Positions 35,423 through 48,368 of a stretch of DNA of 64,000 nucleotides are shown one piece after another. Both the position numbers and the translations under genes were made by a program. Where the stretch lies: NCBI GenBank assembly GCA_030267565.1, contig BRXU01000003.1, positions 4,749,001 to 4,813,000 of the forward strand. Reading direction: 5' to 3'. Each line of letters opens with the position of its first letter. Position 1 is the stretch's first letter. Under the pieces are notes generated by a model. The model did not search any database and was not told the origin of the DNA. It was given only the letters and a program-made list of their open reading frames with translations. This stretch comes from Pleodorina starrii (Eukaryota > Chlorophyta > Chlorophyceae > Chlamydomonadales > Volvocaceae).

Positions 35423-37188
35423 TCAGAGCAACGCCATGTGCCCCTCCCGCACGATTTCTGCGAGGTCAAGGTCCTCCTCCTCCCCGCTGGCGTAGACGAT
35501 CCTGCGGTAAGCAAATCAGGACAGTGGAGTGCTTATTAGGGGCGACAGCAAGGCAAGCTCTACCAATAATCGTTAGCCAAAACTTCCCAAAAACCCGCGC
35601 CAACGTGTCTATCCCGGTTCACTGCCACTGAACAGCACTTACTTGGCCTGCTTCGTCTTCGCGTTGACGCTGATGATTTCGACGAGGTACCACAGCTGGT
35701 TGTCCGGCCAGAACAACTGCGCGTTTCCCGGAAATGATGGGGTCGGATCATGCCGCGGCGCATTAGCACATGAGATTTGCATGCACGGGAAGCAGCAAGC
35801 CCCCAACACGACTCGGCATGGCCCTGGAGAAGAAGGCGCGCGGATTCGCATGCAGCCGTACTGTACCCAGCGAATGACTTTGCAACAGTCCGCAGAGGTC
35901 TGTACTTCAATCCTTATGGAGCTAACAACCACCGTTCCCTGACTATAAGTTATTGACAAGGCCTACGTCTAGGAGGCCCCGCCAGTCCGTGCCCGCATAC
36001 TCTACGAAACCAACCAGGATAGATGCAGACCATCAAGCGCCCGCATAGCATACATACCTCAGCTTGCCGCCCTTTTAAATTGGTCAAGACGTCCTCCGCC
36101 TTCAGCAGCCGTCCCGACGGGTACTTGCTTTCAATGGGCCGGTCCTCAAACTTTTTCTTTTTCACCACGGGTCCCGCCTGAGGCTGCGCCGCTGTCGTCT
36201 TGTACTTGTTTCGACTTACGCTTTCGAACAGCGTCGGCAACGCGTTGATGAGCTTGAAGAGCCGCATCCTGCGTACGCGCCTCAAGGGTTGGGTAGTCCA
36301 TACGAAATGCCCGACAGCAATCCAATTAACTTGCCAGCAAGCGTTAACAAACTCCCAAAGACCTGCACGCTGGCCCCACCTGCCGGCTGCGTCCAATTTC
36401 ACTGCGTAGAAAAACGCGACCGCAAGGAGCCAGGAGTCCGAGTGCACTGCGACGAGCGCAACCCAATCTCTCTGCGTGCAAAAGCGGTTCATCATCGTCG
36501 TAGCTATTCAGTCGGCCTGGTGCGACGGATGGGGTCAAGGCACTCGGCTCACAACGAAATGCATTGCACACCTTCTGCATTCCATCTCGCGCGAAATTGA
36601 TACCAAGGCAGGGCTCCGGCAGCTCAGGCGGAACCTCGTCGGCCGGAAGTTCCACCGCCCAGTTCCCTTCTCGAGTGCCTGAAAAAACAACAGCAAGCCG
36701 TCTATAAATACAATTGCCCATTGGACTTCTCGCGACACTATGCTTTAAGCATCGCACCCATGCAGAGGCAAGCCTTGGCCTGCGAGGATGTCTCGCGCAC
36801 TGACTATTTCAACGCGCCATGGTCCACCTCCCCATATCTGCCCGCACGTACCATATAGGCACAAGTTCTCCCGCTCTGGGTCCGCCTGTTGATAGAGGTC
36901 ATCAAGGTCTGCAAACCAGCAGCTCGGCGAGTGAGCAAGGGCGCCTCCCGGCACAGTCCGCGACGCTGGAACTACTCGCCGTCCGTCAAGGCCCGAAGTA
37001 ATCCACTTCTCCGCCGCTGATAATCCTCGAAGATTTCTTCTACCGTCTACAAAGGTGGGTGAAAGGGATTCATGTGGACTGTGCAAGCAGCTCGCTGCCA
37101 AGAGAGCCAGGCGCTTAGCCTAGGGTAGCTTGTGAGGTTCCCGTCTATGGCTGAAAGCAGCCGGTCATTATACCTTCGGGAAATCCAT
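35423..37188 (-). CDS. Alfin-domain protein with C-terminal Tudor-like module (no PHD finger)
   Basis: Eight exons: 37174-37188, 36980-37046, 36852-36908, 36572-36678, 36380-36471, 36058-36268, 35643-35716, 35423-35501; 233 aa, all phases matched. Exon 1 is only 15 nt (MDFPK). Residues 6-125 are a full Alfin domain: [92 protein letters not shown]. In land-plant Alfin-like proteins this is followed by a PHD finger that reads H3K4me3. Here a basic linker ([17 protein letters not shown]) leads to a Tudor-like stretch: [50 protein letters not shown]. No Cys4-His-Cys3 pattern exists. A nuclear chromatin-reader role is inferred. Intron 2 uses a GC donor (GCGAGT at 36979-36974). The gene is divergent to the PhyH-family gene. 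Confidence 0.9.
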
Positions 37189-37473
37189 GGCTAATTGCTC
37201 AGGTTCCACTACTCCCTAAGCGTTCTGTGCGTCTGCTCCAAGTCAGCCACTGTAAGCCAAAGAAGCCGTCATAGCGCTGTTAGCACTCTGGCGTCGGCTA
37301 TCCAGTGAACGTGTAAACGAAGCGAGCCCTGAGCCCCGAAACCAGGTACGGGAAACTTGCCCCGTCCTTCTAACGGCACGGCGCTGTTAGCTGGCTATTA
37401 GCTAAGTTTATACTTGAGCTGCAATTGCTTATGACGAAACTTCAAGCTAGCAGGTGAAGAGGACGAAGCTAGT
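37189..37473. promoter_or_regulatory. Shared promoter region of Alfin (-) and PhyH-family (+) genes
   Basis: Only 285 bp separate the two divergent start codons. No convincing TATA box or named element was recognised. Confidence 0.45.
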
Positions 37474-40408
37474 ATGACCGCTAATTTTTTGAACACACTT
37501 TCGCGACCGCCGGGCTCTCTCCGGCTTTGTTGTTGCCCTCACCAAAATGTGAGGTTACAACGGGGGCCTACGAGCTCAGCGCTTGCTCCGCGGCTAGGGC
37601 CCTCTCGGCACTTAACGACCGTTCAATCGTGGCCGGACAACCAGAGCAGCTTGTACAGCCTTGCATCGCGTCAGGAGCCCCAGAGCCAGGACAATTTATG
37701 GCAGGACGAGGATTTCGGGGTGGGCCTGCAAGAAGAGTATGCAGGGCCTCGGTCGCCGCCGTCAAACCGTGCAGTCGTCGCGGCAGCAGCAGCCACGCGC
37801 CGGACAAAACGCCGTTGGACACAGCTTGGGCTGGAAACTCCGTTCGCTGCAAGTACGGTGGCGTCTGTCCTGGCGCCGCCAGCACCAGCGCCCGTCAGCA
37901 CGGCAGCCCTACCCCGCAGCGCCACGCGCGCGCGCCACTCAGCTATCCCACCGCCGCCCAAGCCAGTGACCAGCAGCACTACCCTGAGCGACTCTATGCT
38001 TCTGCGCTATGAGCGCGACGGCTTCGTCGTGACACGCCGACTTTTGCCGGTAGACCAGTTGACGACCCTCCGCAGCGCTTGCGAAGCGGAGGTTTCCCAG
38101 CGACGACTTGAATCGTTCCGGCATCGCGTGCGCGTCTTGTGCCCCGGCGTGGACCCCGCCTCACTGACCTCGGAGGCGGAGGTGCGCGACGCGCTTCAAA
38201 ACCACGCCACGGACTCTCTGGGCTTCCTGCAGTTTTTCAACCTGCACCGCACCAACAGGGCGGTGTGCCGGGTGAGACAAGTCCCTGACTGGCTGGTTTG
38301 CTGTACGTCCGGTTCCGGTCAGGCTGTGTCCCCGACTGGCGCTTTCTGTTGCGTCTGGGGGGAGTTGGACTTTAAAGTCGGCGCTGCCTGTGAGAGGGGA
38401 TGAGGTTGGGCGAGCCGGAATTGCGTCCATGCAATGAATTAAGACGAAGCGGGACGTAAATTGCGGGATTCGGCGCGTGCTTGCCAGCAATCCCCTGGTC
38501 TGCAAGTGCAACGCGGTGCGTTGCTTCGACGTCGACCCGCTTACTCACGAGGCTTTGTCTCGCCGGCTCCCTCTCGCTGCAGGTTGCGCTGGGCGCGGAG
38601 CTTGCGGCGGTGGCGTCGCAACTGCTGGGTGCCCGCCGCGTGCGCGTGTACCAGGTGAGGGTGGCCCGTGGTTTGTTTTCTGCATTGTTTGCTAAAAGCG
38701 TGGGGAGGCCAAGGGGCGATACCAACTCTTACCCAGATACCTACCCGAAGCATTGTTTGATGACCATCTCAGTCTCGTCGCGTGCCATCAGTTTGGCACC
38801 CGGATAATGCCACATCCGGGCCAAGTGCCTTTGGACCCCGGACCAATCTCCTGTGGCGGCTGCCACGCTTTCGGTACGCCGATCAATGCTTCCAAGCCCC
38901 TGAAAGGCCGTACGCGCTCGTTACAATTTGTGCACCGATCCTGCTTCCGCCCGCTTCCAGGACTGCGTCTTCCTGAAGGAGCCGGGCTTCGCAGAGACCA
39001 ACTGGCACAGCGACCTGCGGATGGCGCCGCTGGTGCGTGTGTGTGCCCCGGCCAGGCAGCTTTGATGTATGGAGGATGGTTGCGTGCCACCTACCTTTCC
39101 TAGCCTTTTAATGACCCACACCGCCTCGCCCTTCGAAATAATTGATGCCGCAGGACACAAACGACTTCGTTACCGCCTGGATCCCGCTGCGGCCCGTCCG
39201 CGGCGCGCGCGGCGGCGGCCCGGGCCGCTCCCCACCCGACTCGGGCCTCATGTTCGCCGCTGGCTCGCATCGCGACTTTGCGCTGCCCTTCTGGCACAAC
39301 ATGGAGGGTCGCGACCTGTCGGACCGGGGCTACGCAATGAAGGACACGGGTGGGTGGGGTGGGTGGGTGGGTAGATGTGCGTCCTGCGGCTTGTTCTGAT
39401 GGATTGTCGGGTGGGACGGTGAGCCCGCTGCGGTATGGGTGTCTGTTGGTTACCTACAGGAATGAAATATCTGCTTGTACTAAGGGCGAGTTTGCATTGT
39501 GGGTCAGGCACAGCGGGGCACAGTATGCGACCGGGGACACCACCTGCATTTCAACGCGGCTGTGCAGGTCCCTGGCATGTGCGCATGTGCGATGGTCCCT
39601 GGCATGACAAGGCACTGGCGCCGCCGATGCAAGATTGCTTGCTACCCCATGTCTGGGTATTGCTGTTGGGCACATGGAGCTGCCACCCGCTTACCGGTTC
39701 ACCTCTCCCTGCCTGGCCTGGCCCCAGGCCCGATGGAGGTGGGCGACGTGAGCTGGCACCACGGCTGGACGTTGCACTGCGCGGCGCCGCAGCCCATCGG
39801 CACGCCGCCGCGCCTGGCGCTCACGTGAGTTTACCTGAGAGCCCGCGCTGCTGGGCGCGCGGCTCGGTATCACACTCCTCCCCGCATCTATTGAACCTAT
39901 GACCCAAACTCCTCTCTGCATCGCGGGGTTCGTGGTCGACGGTCATACCCGTCAGCAGCCATCGTTTAAAAACCACTCAACACACGCCGCGTAACGTCGG
40001 CTGCGAGCACCTCCGGCACTGGTCTCAGTCCTTTCGAGCCATACCGCACGAACGGTTCCTGCCTGCGTGGGGCTTCGCGAAACATTGCCTGACTCTGACT
40101 CGCCCCCGGTTTGTCCGTCACCGCGGCTCGCCGGCCATGTGCCTGTGCCCCTCCCATGCTCATCCCCACGACGCAGTGTTGCGTTCTTCGCGGACGGTGC
40201 CCGGCTGCTGGCCCGCCGCTCCGACCCCACGGTGCGACCGGAGCTGCTGCACGACGAGGACGCGGAGAGCTACGCCACGTGGCTGTCGGCGCTGACGCAG
40301 GGGGGGCAGGGCGGCAAGGGCGCCAGGGACGGCGCCGTCGCGCGCCACAAGCTGCTGCCCGTGGTGTGGCCGCTGGACGCCAGCGAGGCGGCCAACTTCC
40401 CGCTGTGA
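37474..40408 (+). CDS. Phytanoyl-CoA dioxygenase (PhyH) family Fe(II)/2-oxoglutarate oxygenase
   Basis: Six exons: 37474-38271, 38583-38654, 38961-39032, 39154-39349, 39728-39824, 40177-40408; phases 0,0,0,1,2; 488 aa. The first ~150 residues are Arg/Ser/Ala/Pro-rich and acidic-poor, compatible with an organelle transit peptide plus linker. The oxygenase core starts at LLRYERDGFVVTRRLLP. Iron ligands seen: His and Asp of NWHSD (exon 3) and the distal His in HHGWTLHC (exon 5). The 2-oxoglutarate-binding Arg is probably that in PPRLALT. Other family features are LKEPG, DFVTAWIPLR, GLMFAAGSHRDF and the stretch after the distal His, FFADGARLL. Such enzymes hydroxylate lipids or small metabolites; the substrate here is unknown. 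The start is the first ATG in an open 266-codon exon. The protein ends PLDASEAANFPL. Confidence 0.9.
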
Positions 40409-42325
40409 AAGAATGGAGGGCGGCAAGGGGGAGGCCCAACCGCAGCGGATAGCATGGAGGTGGCATGCTTCGGCGCAGTGCAGCTGTCCTTGTATTATGA
40501 AAGTAGGCTGATGCAGTGGACGTGCGAACCGATCGGTGAGCGGGACTGGCGTGCAAGGTTCTTGTAGCGCACTGAGCTGACATGCGGCGCGGCCACAAAC
40601 GAGGCGGGCGCTAAAGAGGAAGATTAGTGGGAGACGGCTTGACGTGCGTGCTTGGGCTTTGCTTATTGCGCTGCGCAAGGCACAGCTTGCCGTCGGGGTG
40701 CAGCGACCTGTGTCGATTCAGGGCGCTCCGATTTGTCGGGTGACGCTGGATGGCCCCATAGAAATTTAGTTTGCATTGGGTCGGTGTCTGTGGAGGAATT
40801 GGGAAGGCCGCGTTGCCGTCGCGTGATGAGTAGCGCCAGGAGCTGCTGTGCGCTGTTATGACGGGTGTACAGCTGACGGCATGCATAGCTGAGAGCGGTG
40901 AGAGTAACACAGAGAGCAGTTTTTGACTCGATCTAGCTACACCAGGGCCCAGTTTGGCTTGGTGGAGATTAGCGTACGTATTATCATTATTAGCAGTCAG
41001 GATTTCCCAGGAGAGCGATACCATAGGAGCACATTGTTGGTTAGCTGCCACCGTTTGCTACGTGTGAGTGCAAGGTGGCTCTTGTCCAATTTCGAAGTCA
41101 TAACAAGCATTGGGACATTTTCGCATTAGGGGAATCCGAACCGACCATTGGACTCAATAATGATAGTCGTAATTTTTATTCAAGAGTCATCTTGCGGTCG
41201 TTACATTGGTACGACTCAACCCGCCTGGTTGTACTACACTTGACGTTTACTGCCTGTCCGTGCACGTCTTGATTCTGTGCCCAGTACGGCGTCACACGTG
41301 CGAGGCCGAGTATAACTGGGGACCTGGCGCCGGGGCGCGTGCGCGTATTTGCACCCGCCCCGGCCAGAGACCCTAATCCGGTACCTGCATTGTTTGTCAT
41401 CCGGACATGCTATCCGCATGTGTGCGAGTGATACACGACAAGACCCTGCTATGTAATTATCTATGTGAACCTCGGAACCACGCTCCCATGCACTGCACCT
41501 GCGCAGACCAGCCTAACTTTCTGGCGTTCCACGCCCCAGGGTCCATTCAAAAGCGCTGGAGGCACCAGGACGCACGGGAAAAAAGAACATGCAGGGATGC
41601 ACTAACCCTGTCGTGACAGCTGCTGACCCAAGGCTACATGCTCTTCGGTAAAAACTATTCCGGCATCGAGACACACTAATCGCTCCATTTCTCCATCGCT
41701 CCGGCTTGGCAGCGTCCACCAGAATTCGCTGTGACAAGGTGGTCCGGATTGGGTTGGGGGGCCTCTCAAGGTCTTGCACCTCTTATTGCCGCAGCGCTTT
41801 CAGGGGCCCACGGCATGGGCGGTCGCAGCCGGATTTGGCTGCCCACACAAGTCCCCGCATGCCGTGCAAAGTGCGGTGTTACTCCGTTATAGCCGTCATC
41901 GAAATGTCGATTGATGAAGTCACGCCGGGCTTGCAAGGAAAGCTTTCCAGTTCTGCGCGCTCTACAGACATCTGCTGTCAGACACCCAACTTTATTCACA
42001 TCACACCACCGGCCTGCGCGATGCCGGGCACATCCGCATCCCTTGCTCGTCCTTTGCGCGGACACTACAACATTACACCTCCTGCCTGCCACGTCTCGCC
42101 AACCCCCGCCATTGTAAGACCTACTAAGCCCGAAATCGTCGCACAAGGTACAAGTGACTTGCTCACGGCTTGCCCCCCGTGCTCCCCAATTGTCCGGCAC
42201 TCGGCACGCGTCTGCTAAACAAAGCAGCAGCACTTCCACAGCTGTCCTCTGCCGCGACTCCTCAAGAAACACCCGCCATTCCACCCGCCATCAGCCTGCT
42301 CCCGCACGCGCGTCAAGCTCACCAA
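40409..42325. other. Convergent spacer between PhyH-family and GH1 genes
   Basis: Two candidate poly(A) words lie here: TGTAA at 41452-41456 (for the + gene, rather far) and TTACA at 42073-42077 (TGTAA for the - gene, about 250 bp past its stop). No other gene or repeat was recognised. Confidence 0.55.
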
Positions 42326-45300
42326 TCAATGCTGGCCTCCGCTGCCGCGCCCCCGCCACGGCGCCGCCAGCCGCCGTGACGCCCCCGCCAGCGCCCTCAT
42401 GAGCACCACCGGTGCCACCGCCGCCGCAAGCGCTGCGCGCACGCCCCACCGCACCGTCGCCGCCAACGCGACACGCAGACCCGCCGCCGCCGCAACCGGC
42501 CGCCGCAGAGCAGCCGGCAGCGGCACGTGCGGCCACACCGTCTCCGCCAGCGCTCGGCGAGCAGCCGCCAGCTCGTCCGGCGTCGCCGCGTAGCGGCGCA
42601 CCAGCTCCAGGGAGCCCTGCCGCAGCCGCCGGCCGGGCCAGTGGCTCGCCCTGGCCTCCGCTTCCGCCACCGCCCGCGCCACGTCGCCGTCGAGCCCCGG
42701 CGGGATGGGGCTGAGTAGCGCGACAGTGGCGGCAATGGCGGCGGAGCCGCCGCCGCCGCCAGCCTGGGGGGCGGGCCGCGGTGGCCAGGATGCCAATCCC
42801 GGCGGGGAGACGCTGACGATGGTAGCGGTGACGGTGGCGGCGGCGCTGGGGCCGGGGGTGAGTCGCAGCGGCGTGAGTTCGGTGATGCGCTCGATGACCA
42901 CATCTTCCGGGTCGTCATCGAGAGCGGGCAGCGAGGCAGACTTGCGGCACGGCGCAGGGACGGCGCCGCCGGTTGCGGCGGAGGCCGCTGCCACGGCTGC
43001 CGCCGCGGCGGCGGGGTTGGCGTGGGGATGGTGCGGCGCCTCGGTCCACTCGAACAGCCCGAACCTGCGCAATTATGCGGGTTGCACGGTAGGGCGGCAA
43101 GGATAAACGGCCCGACACACCACCATCAGCAGATAACGCGGGTATTATCAAAGACTGGGTTTGCGGCATTCGCGACGGCCGCAGCGCAGCTACGTCCTTC
43201 ACTTGCATTCACACACACACACACACACACATTGCTCTGGAGTTCGATCCCCAGAGTCGGCACTAACTTAACCGGAAGACGTGGGATCATACCCCACCGC
43301 TGGTCCCCCGGTTGAAAGAGATCGGGGTGTCGAAGGCTGGAGACAATGGTGTCCTCTGGTGCGCGGGGCGGCTGGAGTGGGATGCCACCAAGAAGACTAC
43401 AACGCTGCCGCAGAGCAGTGGTGGAGGAATGAGTCTGCATAGGGCCTGGACCAGACTGCATAGCAGGTGGTGGTTGGATAACTAAGATCGGGCGGCGGCA
43501 GGCTTCCGAAGGATATAGGAGGTGGCAATGGCACCGGTGTGAGTGCCCTGGTAGATTACGCAGCTGTAGAGCATGCGTTCGGTGGACTGAGGACAGTAGG
43601 CGCCTGGGGCTAGCTTAGCTGGCACATGGACAATCAGGTGGACGCTGTCCTGTGACGATTACGGCGCAGCGGTTAGCACTTCCCGGTGCAGTGTGCAGAC
43701 AAGGTGGTACGCCCCTCCTCAACAGAGGAGTGCTTCGGCGGTCTCCCGTATGTGGGCGGGTTAGCGCCCCCGGCCAGTGTCGGCCCGGCAGATATGTAAC
43801 AGTTATACACACACACACACATACACACACACACACCGGCGTAGCTCAAGTTGGTAGAGCACCGGGTTAGTAACCGGCGGGTCTGGAGTTCGATCCCCAG
43901 AGTCGGCACTAATTTATCCGGAAGACGTGGGATCGTACCCCACCGCTGGTCCCCCGGGTGGAAGAGATCGGGGTGTCGAAGGCTGGAGACAATGGTGTCC
44001 TCTGGTGCGCGGGGCGGCTAGAGTGGGATGCCACCAAGAAGACTACAACGCTGCCGCAGAGCAGTGGTGGAGGAATGAGTCTGCATAGGGCCTGGACCAG
44101 ACTGCATAGCAGGTGGTGGTTGGATAACTAAGATCGGGCGGCGGCAGGCTTCCGAAGGACATAGGAGGTGGTAATGGCACCGGTGTGAGTGCCCTGGTAG
44201 ATTACGCAGCTGTAGAGCATGCGTTCGGTGGACCGAGGACAGTAGGCGCCTGGGGCTAGCTTAGCTGGCACATGGACAATCAGGTGGACGCTGTCCTGTG
44301 ACGATTACGGCGCAGCGGTTAGCACTTCCCGGCGCAGTGTGCAGACAAGGTGGTACGCCCCTCCTCAACAGAGGAGTGCTTCGGCGGTCTCCCGTATGTG
44401 GGCGGGTTAGCGCCCCCGGCCAGTGTCGGCCCGGCAGATATGTAACAGTTATACACGCACACACACACACACACACACACACCGGCGTAGCTCAAGTTGG
44501 TAGAGCACCGGGTTAGTAACCGGCGGGTCTGGAGTTCGATCCCCAGAGTCGGCACTAACTTATCCGGAAGACGTGGGATCGTACCCCACCGCTGGTCCCC
44601 CGGGTGGAAGAGATCGGGGTGTCGAAGGCTGGAGACAATGGTGTCCTCTGGTGCGCGGGGCGGCTAGAGTGGGATGCCACCAAGAAGACTACAACGCTGC
44701 CGCAGAGCAGTGGTGGAGGAATGAGTCTGCATAGGGCCTGGACCAGACTGCATAGCAGGTGGTGGTTGGATAACTAAGATCGGGCGGCGGCAGGCTTCCG
44801 AAGGACATAGGAGGTGGTAATGGCACCGGTGTGAGTGCCCTGGTAGATTACGCAGCTGTAGAGCATGCGTTCGGTGGACCGAGGACAGTAGGCGCCTGGG
44901 GCTAGCTTAGCTGGCACATGGACAATCAGGTGGACGCTGTCCTGTGACGATTACGGCGCAGCGGTTAGCACTTCCCGGCGCAGTGTGCAGACAAGGTGGT
45001 ACGCCCCTCCTCAACAGAGGAGTGCTTCGGCGGTCTCCCGTATGTGGGCGGGTTAGCGCCCCCGGCCAGTGTCGGCCCGGCAGATATGTAACAGTTACAC
45101 ACACCGGGCCCGGGCGCTGGTGGGGGGGAGGCAGTCAGAGCCGGTCAGCATGGCGGCGGGCGTCCGACAAGGCTGCCCGCTCGCCCCGCTGCTCTACCTC
45201 TTCGTCGCGCAAGCGCTGCTGTCATGGCTACAACGCAAGGGACTGGGCATTCGCCTGGACCCAGCAGATGCCGAGCTAACCACGGCGGTGCAGTTTGCGG

Positions 45301-48300
45301 ACGACGGAGAGGTGTTCCTGGAGGGCGACCACACCGTCCAAGCCTTCCTCGACGCCACGGAGACGTTTGCGCAGGCCACCGGACAGCGGCTAAACCGTGA
45401 CAAAGTGGAGCTCCTGAGAGTTGGCCACCTGCCGGCACAGCCGCAGCAGCCACCCCAGCAGCCCCCACCTCAGCAGCCGCCAGGCCCGCCGGAAGCCGGC
45501 GCCCAGCTCCCACCGCCCGCGCCGCCGCCACCAGCACCAGGCCCGCCGCAAGCGCCAGCACCAGCCCATGCGCCCGCAGTGCCAAACATCCAGGGCCTGC
45601 GCCTGGTGCCTGCCGCGACTGCGCTAGGAGCTGGCTTCTCAAATAACCCAACAGGCCAGCAATCCAACTGGCACCGCGCCGGGGAGGAGATCCGCAAGCG
45701 GATGCACCGCGTCACCCGACTTCGGCTGTCGGTGTTCGGCAGCTGCAACCTCATATCGGCATACGCCTTACAGATCAGGACGTACCACTGGGAGCACGGC
45801 GGCCGAGGAGGGGGGGAAGAGGCCCGCCAGGTGGAGAGATGGGCAGCACAGGCAGGCGACCGCAGGGTCAGCCCCATGCAGCCATGTCAGCGCCTCACCG
45901 GCCTCCCAGGGCAGCTCATGTGGGGCGCGGCGCGAGACGGCGGATGCGGGCTGCTGCCGCTCACCCTGCACACCCGCGCACGGGAGGCGGTGAAGGCGGC
46001 CAAGCTCGCCCGGACCGCCAGCCAGCCAGCAGACAACGCCCACTCGTCGGTACGAACGTTCGCCCAGCTGCTCCGTGGCTACCACCCGCTGCTGAGCCCC
46101 GGATCCGTGCTCACCACGGGTGTGGCGCAGGGAGGGATGCCCCACCCAGGAACGGACCCCCTGCCCGCAGACGTCACGACACTCCTCGTCGCCCTCAGCT
46201 ACCTCCCCCCCGTGCAAGATGTTGACACGACGCCGCTGCCGGCCGCCGGGGACTGGTGCCTTAATATCCCGCTTTGGGGCAACCCCCTTTTGCCGAACGG
46301 TGCGCAACCGACCAGCGGGGCAGCGGCAGCGGGGGATGCAGCGGACGCGCAGGCGGCAGATCCAGACTTCGCGCCCGAGGAGGAGGACAGGGACATGGCT
46401 CCCAACCCGCTTCCTAGGCCAGGACTAGAGAGCCGCCACAGGCGTCTGGCGGCATGCAGGGCGTTGCGCACGGTGGGTGACCTAATGAGGGTGACGCAGG
46501 CCGCCGCATCCGCCCCGCGAGCAGCTGGCGAGTGGGAGGCCTGGGTAACCGCCAACCTTGACCCCAGCGACCTGACAGGCTTCAGGCGGACGACGACCAT
46601 CGACGCCATCAACCGCCTCACGGCGGATATTAGCCCGGAATGGCGTGCAGCAGCAGCGACGGTGCTGGCGCACCCGGAACGCGCGGCAGGGCTGGATACG
46701 GAGGAGACGATACGAGCTCGGTTCGTGGGGCGGGTGGGCTGGCGGTTTGGGGGGTCACTCAGCATCAAGCTGCGCGACCTCTCCGTCCGCCAAGCCACCC
46801 AAATGCAGATGCAGCCGGTAACGGAGCGCCGGGCCCGCCTGCACGCAGCCTACGAGCGGGAAGCCCGGGAGCAGCCCGCAGCGGCGGCAGCAGCAGCAGG
46901 AGCCCACCCGCCGGGACATCAGCCAGCCGCCGCCGAAGTGGCGCCAGCAGCAGGCGTACTGGCAATGCTCCGGCGAATGTGGCCCATCAAATGGGAGCGC
47001 GAACACTTTGAGACGCTCTGGCGGTTGGCACAGGACGGCGTGCCGCTCCCCGGCAACAGCCACATCAGGGGAGCAGCACCAGAACAATGCAAGTGCGGCG
47101 CGTACGGGGGAGCCGGCCCACACGCATGCTCGCCGCGTGCACACCACTTCTGGGAGTGCCCGGTGGCGCAAGCGGTGGTGCAGCAGATCGCCGCCCACGT
47201 GCCCGGGCCCATCACCCGGGCAAACGTGTGGCTGGCGGAGCCACCGCCAGGCGTGCAGCAGTGCGTGTGGGACGTGATCTGCCTGGCGGCACTCACGGCC
47301 ATGGAACGGGCGCGCGTGGGGCTGTGGGCAGTCAGGAACTCACCCACCGCCCCGGACGCCCCAGACCCAGTCGAGGTGGCCAAGGCGCGCGCAGCACTAG
47401 ATTTTTGGCAGCGTGTGCGGGGGTTTGCGGAGCTAGACGTGCCAAGGCGGGGATGGGAGGGGGTAGGGCCTGACCACCCCATCCTGGCGGTGGTCAACGG
47501 CCACATTCAGTGTGTGCAGCACGCAGGGATGGGTATGGAGGGAGAGGGAGGGGTCGTGGAGTGAGGGGATGAAGGGGCTTTAGGGGTGAGGGAGGGAACT
47601 TAGGGCGTCGAGGCAGGGAGGCGTGAGAGGAGGGGATGAGGGGGGGTTCCTTTGGGTCCGAGAGGACTTAGGGTGCAGAGACCGCCGCGGGCTGCCTTTT
47701 GTAGGCGAGGGAGGCTTTAGGGAGCGGGTACAGCGAGAGTGAGGCGAGTTGGCGAGGTGCCGCCTAGTGCGAACTATAGCCCCGTCACCTAGCCCGCTGC
47801 CGCAAGGCCCGCGCCCGACCTCCTGCCGCCTCGAGGCCAAGCGGAGCTCTGGAGCTCGGCCTCTAGGGGCCACCCCCCGGCCTCTCCGGGGCCGTCGTAG
47901 TAGGAGTAGTAGCAGGGGTAGGACGCGCGCTGTCTTGGGTTCTCCTTTGGTGCTGACCGCCCACGAGCCGGACCAAGCTCGGGGCAGGTTCTCAGCGCTT
48001 TGTTTTCGCGCCTAGAGGAGCACCGCCAGCCGGTAGCAGGCCGGCCGGGCGCCCCGGCGCTGCAAGGACTTCAGGGCGGGCAGGACAGCGCGGGCGCCGC
48101 GTAGTGTGCCGGCGCGACTGCTGTTTGTGCGGACGAAGGGCCCAGCTGCCGTATAAGGCAGGCTGTGAGCTCAAGCTTTTGGGGAGCCGCTGCACCGTAC
48201 ACCCGTATATGGGGTATACGACGCAGCCAGCTCTGCGTCGAGCAGGAGGGGGTAGCGGCCCCTCACGCCCTTCTCCCACCGCAAGGGGGAGAGTGCTTAG

Positions 48301-48368
48301 GCGGTCTTTCCGTCGGGGCTGGGTTAGCAGCCCCTGGCCAGCGTCAGGGCCCGGTCAGATACTGTAAC

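Noticed and set aside
42326..43072. Independent gene encoding FGLFEWTEAP...
   Set aside because: Begins at an AG acceptor, not an ATG, and completes the GH1 barrel across the 8.4-kb intron.
43835..43910. Possible tRNA-Thr (loop TTAGTAA)
   Set aside because: The A and B boxes are good, but the acceptor stem does not pair and the sequence is repeated as the head of a 646-bp SINE; it is a tRNA-derived element, not a tRNA gene.
45069..45104. Start codon of the LINE ORF at 45069
   Set aside because: The first dozen codons belong to the SINE3 tail and are in frame only by chance; the LINE copy is 5'-truncated.
47564..47760. Telomere-like TTAGGG words
   Set aside because: A few scattered TTAGGG words in the G-rich LINE 3' UTR, repeated identically in LINE2; not a telomeric array.
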